The position numbers and the translations under genes were made by a program. From assembly GCA_022567275.1 (NCBI GenBank), contig JADFHH010000023.1:1-10785 (forward strand): a stretch of DNA of 10,785 nt, written 5' to 3'. The notes beneath the pieces are model-generated. The model saw nothing but the letters and a program-made list of their open reading frames with translations. It did no database searches and was not told the origin of the DNA. The DNA is from Pseudomonadota bacterium (GTDB lineage Bacteria; Pseudomonadota; Alphaproteobacteria; Rhizobiales; Methyloligellaceae). Below are positions 6,686-10,785 of the stretch, piece after piece; position 1 is the first letter of the stretch; the number at the start of each line of letters is the position of its first letter.

Positions 6686-7248
6686 ACGGGATTGGCCTTC
6701 AGCCAGTCCAGCACCTGTTCAGCATGTCTATCGGGCGGAAACACCGGATAGAACACATGCTCGATCACTCCCGCCCGCACCACCATCGTCAAGCGCTTCA
6801 TGAGGGTGAGCCCATTGACCTCGAATGTGGGCAGCTTCAGCGCCCGTGTGAGTTCCAGCCGGTCATCGCTCAGCAGTGCGAACGGCAAATGCAGCCGCTC
6901 GGCGGCGGCGCGCTGGAAGCCCGTGTCCTGGGTACTGAGTCCGAACACGCCCGCCCCGGCTCCTTGCAGTTCTCCATGATGGTCACGGAAGGCACAAGAT
7001 TCCGGTGTGCAGCCGCGCGCGCCTGGTATTTGCTCCCAGCCTTCAAAAAATTTCGGCTCTTCGGGCACGCCGGTTCTGGGATAGGCGTAGATCACAGTGC
7101 GCGCCGCCAGAGAGGCAAGTTCCACAGGACCGCCGGAGGTGGCGGGGAGCGCTATGTCCGGCAAAGAGACCCCAGGCAAATGCGCCGCCGCGCCGTCATC
7201 CTCGGGCACCGGCAAATCATCCGGCAATTGCATATGGCTGCTGGCCAT
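6682..7248 (-). CDS. peroxiredoxin (AhpC/TSA superfamily, redoxin)
   Basis: Peroxiredoxins reduce hydrogen peroxide and organic peroxides through a reactive cysteine. The 188-residue protein has a thioredoxin-like core with YAYPRTG (54-60) and then IPGARGCTPESCAFRD. The presumed peroxidatic Cys80 and a second Cys85 are in the CxxxxC spacing of BCP/PrxQ-like enzymes. LSTQ, LPFALLSD, LPTF and FYPVFPPD follow, typical of this proteobacterial subgroup. The ATG at 7248 has GAGG seven bases upstream, overlapping the end of smpB; an internal ATG (Met6) is less likely. It starts three bases after smpB, so it is the last gene of dapA-smpB-prx. There is no signal peptide, so it is cytoplasmic. Which thiol partner recharges it is unknown. 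Confidence 0.9.
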   Translation of the reverse strand: MASSHMQLPDDLPVPEDDGAAAHLPGVSLPDIALPATSGGPVELASLAARTVIYAYPRTGVPEEPKFFEGWEQIPGARGCTPESCAFRDHHGELQGAGAGVFGLSTQDTGFQRAAAERLHLPFALLSDDRLELTRALKLPTFEVNGLTLMKRLTMVVRAGVIEHVFYPVFPPDRHAEQVLDWLKANPV

Positions 7249-7251
7249 TTC

Positions 7252-7722
7252 TCAGCCTCTATCGCGCATCAGCCGCGCCTTCTGGCGCTCCCAGTCCCGC
7301 TTGCGTTCCGCCTGGCGCTTGTCATGCAGTTTGCGCCCCTTTGCCAGCGCCAGTTCCAGCTTGGCGATGCCGCGATCATTGAAATAGAGCCGGAGCGGTA
7401 CAATTGTCATGCCCTCGCGCTGGATGGCGATCATCAGCTTGTGAATTTGCTTGCGGTGCAGCAGCAGTTTGCGCGCCCGGCGTGGCGAATGGTTGAACCG
7501 GCCCGCTTCGGCATATTCGGGAATATACGCATTGAGCAGAAACAGCTCCCCGTTTTCGTCCGAGGCATAGGATTCGGCGATATTGCCCTTTCCCGAACGC
7601 AGCGACTTCACCTCGGTGCCGGTCAGCACCAGGCCTGCTTCAAACGTCTGTTCGATAAAATAGTTGCGCCGGGCTTTCCTGTTCTCGGCGATGACCTTGC
7701 GGGAGGCGCCTTTTGCCGCCAT
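7252..7722 (-). CDS. smpB: SsrA-binding protein
   Basis: SmpB binds tmRNA and brings it to stalled ribosomes for trans-translation. The 156 residues show the family landmarks: AENRKARRNYFIEQTFEAG, LTGTEVKSLRSGKGNI, LLNAYIPEY, HSPRRARKLLLHRKQI, and a highly basic C-terminal tail (KRQAERKRDWERQKARL) that in known SmpB enters the empty mRNA channel. The length is standard. The ATG at 7722 has GGAGG six bases upstream. It lies 20 bases after dapA and three bases before the peroxiredoxin gene, within one operon. The long plus-strand open frame antisense to it (6598-7746) is a codon-bias shadow. Confidence 0.98.
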   Translation of the reverse strand: MAAKGASRKVIAENRKARRNYFIEQTFEAGLVLTGTEVKSLRSGKGNIAESYASDENGELFLLNAYIPEYAEAGRFNHSPRRARKLLLHRKQIHKLMIAIQREGMTIVPLRLYFNDRGIAKLELALAKGRKLHDKRQAERKRDWERQKARLMRDRG

Positions 7723-7742
7723 CGGGAGCCTCCGGGAAAGCG

Positions 7743-8624
7743 CTAGCGGTTAAGAATGCCGGCGGAAACGAGCGCGTCATCGACCGCTTTTTTCGAGGCA
7801 TCCGAGATTTCCACCAGGGGCAGCCTGGTCTTCGCGCTGCACAGGCCAAGACGCTCCGCGGCATATTTTACCGGGCCGGGACTGGACTCCACGAACATGG
7901 CGTCATGCAGCGGCATCAGCCTATCCTGAATCTCAAGAGCACGCTTGAAGTTATTGGAAAGACATGCATTTTGAAATTCCGCGCAATGAGCCGGGGCAAC
8001 ATTGGCGGTCACCGAGATGGTGCCATCGCCGCCATGGGCCATGAAAGCGAGCGCGGTGCCATCCTCGCCGGAGAGCTGATTGAACTCTGCCCCCATGGCG
8101 CCACGCTGCTGGCTGACGCGCGCAAGGTTGGCGGTCGCATCTTTCACGCCAACAATATTTTTCAGCTTGAACAGCCGCGCCATTGTCTCGACGGACATGT
8201 CGATCACACTGCGCGGCGGAATATTGTATATGACGATCGGGATATCGACCGCGTCATTGATGGCCTTGAAATGCTGGTAGAGGCCCTCCTGGGTTGGCTT
8301 GTTGTAATAGGGCGTCACCACCAGAATTGCATCGGCGCCGGCCTGCCTGGCATGTCTCGCCAAGTCGATCGCTTCGGCTGTAGAGTTTGAACCCGCGCCG
8401 GCGATGACCGGCACCCGGCCTGCGGCGGCCTCGATGCACAGATCGACCACACGTTTGTGTTCGTCATGGGACAGCGTTGGCGATTCTCCCGTCGTTCCCA
8501 CCGGGACAAGCCCGTGCGTTCCCTGTTCGATCTGCCAGTTCACGAGCTTCTGGAACGCATCCTCATCAATTCCGCCATTGTTGAAAGGCGTGATGAGCGC
8601 GGTATGGGATCCCTTGAACGTCAT
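7743..8624 (-). CDS. dapA: 4-hydroxy-tetrahydrodipicolinate synthase
   Basis: DapA condenses pyruvate with aspartate semialdehyde, the first committed step to meso-diaminopimelate and lysine, and so feeds peptidoglycan synthesis. The 293 residues form a complete TIM-barrel enzyme. GTTGES lies at 43-48 with Thr44 and Thr45, VTPYYNKP at 103-110, YNIPPRS at 133-139 with Tyr133, and GVKDAT at 159-164 with the Schiff-base Lys161. These residue numbers equal those of E. coli DapA. The ATG at 8624 has GAGGAG about 12 bases upstream, somewhat far but the only candidate. It heads dapA-smpB-prx and is divergent from the lytic transglycosylase gene, an arrangement familiar from rhizobia. A sigma70-like promoter lies about 75 bases upstream. 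Confidence 0.98.
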   Translation of the reverse strand: MTFKGSHTALITPFNNGGIDEDAFQKLVNWQIEQGTHGLVPVGTTGESPTLSHDEHKRVVDLCIEAAAGRVPVIAGAGSNSTAEAIDLARHARQAGADAILVVTPYYNKPTQEGLYQHFKAINDAVDIPIVIYNIPPRSVIDMSVETMARLFKLKNIVGVKDATANLARVSQQRGAMGAEFNQLSGEDGTALAFMAHGGDGTISVTANVAPAHCAEFQNACLSNNFKRALEIQDRLMPLHDAMFVESSPGPVKYAAERLGLCSAKTRLPLVEISDASKKAVDDALVSAGILNR

Positions 8625-8700
8625 GGTGTTTTATCACTCCTCAGCAACGGAGCTGTTGCCACTAACATTATGCACGGGCGTGACGGCACACGCACGCGCG

Positions 8701-8729
8701 ACAATAGTCCCTTGTCATGGGACCGGCAA
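8701..8729 (-). promoter_or_regulatory. dapA: predicted sigma70-type promoter of dapA
   Basis: On the minus strand TTGCCG (plus 8724-8729) and TATTGT (plus 8701-8706) are separated by exactly 17 bases, a good match to a housekeeping promoter. Transcription would start near 8694, giving a leader of about 70 bases. The whole spacer (8707-8723) is a dyad, GTCCC-TTGTCAT-GGGAC, which makes a repressor site here possible but unproven. Confidence 0.55.
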
Positions 8730-8791
8730 GATGACGTGATTAGCGGAAATAGCAAGTCACTATTTAGCCGGATTTACGTTCGATGTTGCCC

Positions 8792-8812
8792 CCCACCGGC
8801 AATTGCCGGGGG
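8792..8812. repeat. palindrome CCGGCAATTGCCGG in the dapA/transglycosylase gap
   Basis: Positions 8796-8809 form a perfect 14-base palindrome. With one bulged A at 8795, CCC (8792-8794) also pairs with GGG (8810-8812). No T-run follows on either strand, so a terminator is unlikely. A regulator binding site for one of the divergent genes is the simplest guess. Confidence 0.5.
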
Positions 8813-8971
8813 TTAAGTTGGGCTGGGCTGTTTCATCAGGACCGCGAACGGGTTACGCTACCGCGTGGTGGCTATTCTGGATTTGTGTTGCGCGCATATG
8901 AGTGCGGGCGCTCTCAATCTCCATCCTCCGCACCCCCTGGCGGGACGCAAACAAGGCGACGTCAAACAACA

Positions 8972-10785
8972 ATGTTCGTGTCATACCGCAATAAAACCGC
9001 CGCGCGGGTACTGGCGCTGTGCATTTGCGCTGTGATGACGGCAGCGGCAGACGCCAAACCGCATTCCATTCCCTTGCCAGACCGCAAACCGCAACGCGTC
9101 ACCGCCCCTGCCACGCAAGCCGCACAGACAAAAGGGCAAAAGGTTCCCGCGCCTTCTCGCAAGCCGAAACGCACCACCTCGCCCGCGCCATCCGGTCCGG
9201 TCGCCAAACTGCCGCAACTGCTCGAATACAAAATCGGCAAGTCAGACAGATTTGCGCTGAAATCAACCCTACAGGCCATCTACAAACGCCGGTTCCCGGC
9301 TGCGCGCGCCTCGATGGCGAAGATCAAGGACAAGACCGCCCGGAAACTGGCGCAATGGTATTACTTCCGCCGCAATGGCAATGATTCCGATCCCGTGCGC
9401 ATCGAGCAATTCCGGCGCTCAAACCCTGACTGGCCTAGCCAGAGGCGGCTTCAGATTAATGCTGAAAATGGCTTGCTTACGGCAAAGTACGAACCAAAAG
9501 TCATCAAAGACCTGTTTGCAAAGACAAAGCCTCTGACCGGCGCCGGAAAAGCGGCGCTGGCCGGCGCGTATCTTGCGGCCGGTAACAAGGACAAAGCCAC
9601 CCGGCTCATACGCGAAGCCTGGCGCAAGCATGACTTTGAGAGCAAAATCGAGAAGCTGATACTCAAGCGGTTCGGAAAACTGCTCACGGCCAAGGACCAC
9701 AAGGCCCGCGTCGACCGGCTGTTGCTTCTGAGCCGGAAGAGCAAAATACGCGCCGTGTTGCGCACCGCGGCGTTGCTGGACAAGTCTGAACAGAAAAAAA
9801 TCGCCGCCCGCATCGCGGTGGTGCGCCGGCTGAGAGCCGCGAAGAAATTACTCGCCGCAATACCCGAAAAAGCCATGAAAGACGATGTGGGATTTTATTA
9901 TTCGCGCGTCCAGTGGCTGCGCCGCCATAAAAAGGAAGAACAGGCCTGGAAGCTGCTTCTGGCCGCGCCGAGCGAACCAGATGCCATGATTACGCTCAAT
10001 GAATGGTGGATTGAAAGGCGCGTCAACTGCCGTAACGCGCTCAATGCCGGGCAAGCAAAAATCGCCTATGAGATCGCCAGGAACCACGGCCCGCTTACCG
10101 GACACCATTATTACGAGGCGGAATTCCTTGCCGGATGGATTGCACTGCGATTCCTGAAACAACCAGAGAATGCGCAGCGGCATTTTCTGGCGCTACGCAA
10201 GGCGGCATCAGGACCAAAGACGACCGCAAAAGCCGAATATTGGCTGGGCCGTACGCTGGCGGTGCTCAAGCAGGACGCAGAGGCGAAAACCCATTTTGAC
10301 AATGCCGCCAAATATCCTCTCACCTATTATGGCCAGATCGCACGCCAGGCCATCGCACCGGAACCCGGAGCGCTTCCGCTTGACCCCGCGCCGACACCGA
10401 GCGAGGAGGATTTCGACAACTTGAAGAAACGTAGCGCGGTGCGAACAATCGCCTTGATCCACACGATAAAACTGGACTCCCTGGCGCCGCTTTTTTTCCA
10501 CCAGCTGGCGCGCACGATCGATTCTCCCGGGCAAGTCTACCTGCTGGCCAAGCTGGCATCTCTCATGCAGCAGCCCCACTCCATCGTGCGTTTGAGCAAA
10601 ATTGCCTTCAATCGTGGCCTGCCATTGGCTGAACTGGCCTATCCCACCAACATGATGCCCGAATACAAGGAGATAAACGTGCCCGTGGAGCCGGCGCTGC
10701 TCTATGCGCTCGCCCGTCAGGAGAGCGAGTTCAACCCCAGGGCCACAAGCCGCGCGGGCGCACGCGGCCGGATGCAGATCATGCC
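8972..10785 (+). CDS. soluble lytic murein transglycosylase (Slt70-like), 3' end outside the window
   Basis: Lytic transglycosylases cleave the glycan strands of peptidoglycan, leaving 1,6-anhydromuramic ends. The frame is open for 604 codons to the right edge. Residues 1-28 look like a signal peptide: Arg6, Lys8 and Arg12, then the hydrophobic VLALCICAVMTAAADA, with cleavage after ADA. A Pro/Lys/Arg-rich linker reaches about residue 85. A long alpha-helical region of repeat-like helices follows to about 560, like the U/L superhelix of Slt70. The catalytic domain begins near 570: ALLYALARQESEFNPRA contains the catalytic Glu584, followed by SRAGARGRMQIM. The family normally reads GLMQ there, so Arg600 is unusual. 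ATG at 8972 has only a distant AAGG 15 bases upstream; GTG at 8978 is an alternative. Divergent from dapA. Roughly the last 60-130 residues are not in the window. Confidence 0.92.
   Translation, partial: MFVSYRNKTAARVLALCICAVMTAAADAKPHSIPLPDRKPQRVTAPATQAAQTKGQKVPAPSRKPKRTTSPAPSGPVAKLPQLLEYKIGKSDRFALKSTLQAIYKRRFPAARASMAKIKDKTARKLAQWYYFRRNGNDSDPVRIEQFRRSNPDWPSQRRLQINAENGLLTAKYEPKVIKDLFAKTKPLTGAGKAALAGAYLAAGNKDKATRLIREAWRKHDFESKIEKLILKRFGKLLTAKDHKARVDRLLLLSRKSKIRAVLRTAALLDKSEQKKIAARIAVVRRLRAAKKLLAAIPEKAMKDDVGFYYSRVQWLRRHKKEEQAWKLLLAAPSEPDAMITLNEWWIERRVNCRNALNAGQAKIAYEIARNHGPLTGHHYYEAEFLAGWIALRFLKQPENAQRHFLALRKAASGPKTTAKAEYWLGRTLAVLKQDAEAKTHFDNAAKYPLTYYGQIARQAIAPEPGALPLDPAPTPSEEDFDNLKKRSAVRTIALIHTIKLDSLAPLFFHQLARTIDSPGQVYLLAKLASLMQQPHSIVRLSKIAFNRGLPLAELAYPTNMMPEYKEINVPVEPALLYALARQESEFNPRATSRAGARGRMQIM

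Larger units (their letters stand above)
8625..8971. other. divergent dapA / transglycosylase regulatory region
   Basis: These 347 bases hold no gene I can support. On the dapA side there is a promoter (8701-8729) and a leader hairpin formed by GCAAC (8644-8648) and GTTGC (8655-8659), which lies just before the dapA ribosome binding site. In the middle is a 14-base perfect palindrome (8796-8809). I could not identify a clear promoter for the transglycosylase. An open frame that runs from dapA antisense into this region (8457-8816) has no family features, and no tRNA cloverleaf was found. Confidence 0.6.

Noticed and set aside
6598..7746. A 382-codon plus-strand open frame
   Set aside because: It is antisense to the well-supported peroxiredoxin and smpB genes, shows no family motif, and is expected from GC-rich codon bias.
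8457..8816. Open frame reaching into the dapA upstream gap with a DGTRTRDN-like stretch
   Set aside because: Such peptides often come from false frames over tRNA genes, so I looked for a cloverleaf on both strands. The one GTTCGAT (8779-8785) has no pairing T-stem, and the frame mostly overlaps dapA in antisense.
8786..8820. Intrinsic terminator at the CCGGCAATTGCCGG palindrome
   Set aside because: No T-run follows on either strand and both neighbouring genes point away from it.
1..10785. A novel defence, mobile or biosynthetic system
   Set aside because: All long frames belong to known housekeeping families in a familiar alphaproteobacterial order. There are no integrases, transposases, direct repeat arrays or clear composition shifts.

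Overview
The window looks like a core chromosomal segment of an alphaproteobacterium, most likely of the order Hyphomicrobiales (Rhizobiales). The evidence is the gene order and the protein types: a single long bifunctional Rsh (p)ppGpp enzyme of rhizobial type, an omega subunit with an acidic tail, a family 5 uracil-DNA glycosylase, and dapA divergent from a soluble lytic transglycosylase. The DNA is moderately GC-rich. I see no insertion sequence, phage gene, CRISPR array, tRNA or rRNA. Every long stretch is explained by recognisable housekeeping genes.

Layout. (1) Positions 1-1652, minus strand: a DUF2062 membrane protein, pdxJ and acpS (acpS runs off the left edge). They are packed with 13-16 base gaps and read as one operon. 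(2) Positions 1653-1842: a spacer with an inverted repeat just after rsh and a possible promoter for the DUF2062-pdxJ-acpS group. (3) Positions 1843-5282, minus strand: folK, rpoZ and rsh in transcription order, with folK probably starting at GTG. (4) Positions 5283-5423: a divergent promoter region. (5) Positions 5424-6685, plus strand: a NYN-domain (LabA/DUF88) putative ribonuclease whose stop codon overlaps the GTG start of a family 5 uracil-DNA glycosylase. (6) Positions 6682-8624, minus strand: dapA, smpB and a CxxxxC peroxiredoxin, tightly packed. The peroxiredoxin ends inside the same CTAG as the glycosylase, so the two transcription units converge with a four-base overlap. (7) Positions 8625-8971: a divergent regulatory region with a good dapA promoter and a 14-base perfect palindrome. 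(8) Position 8972 to the right edge, plus strand: an exported Slt70-like lytic transglycosylase, cut by the window just after its catalytic motif.

Together the genes cover lysine and peptidoglycan precursor supply (dapA), peptidoglycan turnover (the transglycosylase), ribosome rescue (smpB), transcription and the stringent response (rpoZ, rsh), and cofactor synthesis or activation (folK, pdxJ, acpS), with DNA repair and peroxide defence genes between them. I found no convincing new multi-gene system. The points worth a second look are small: an Arg in the normally hydrophobic GLMQ motif of the transglycosylase, a dyad that exactly fills the spacer of the predicted dapA promoter, a dyad centred on a GANTC site ahead of rpoZ, and a GGGCC-type tandem repeat in the folK substrate loop.
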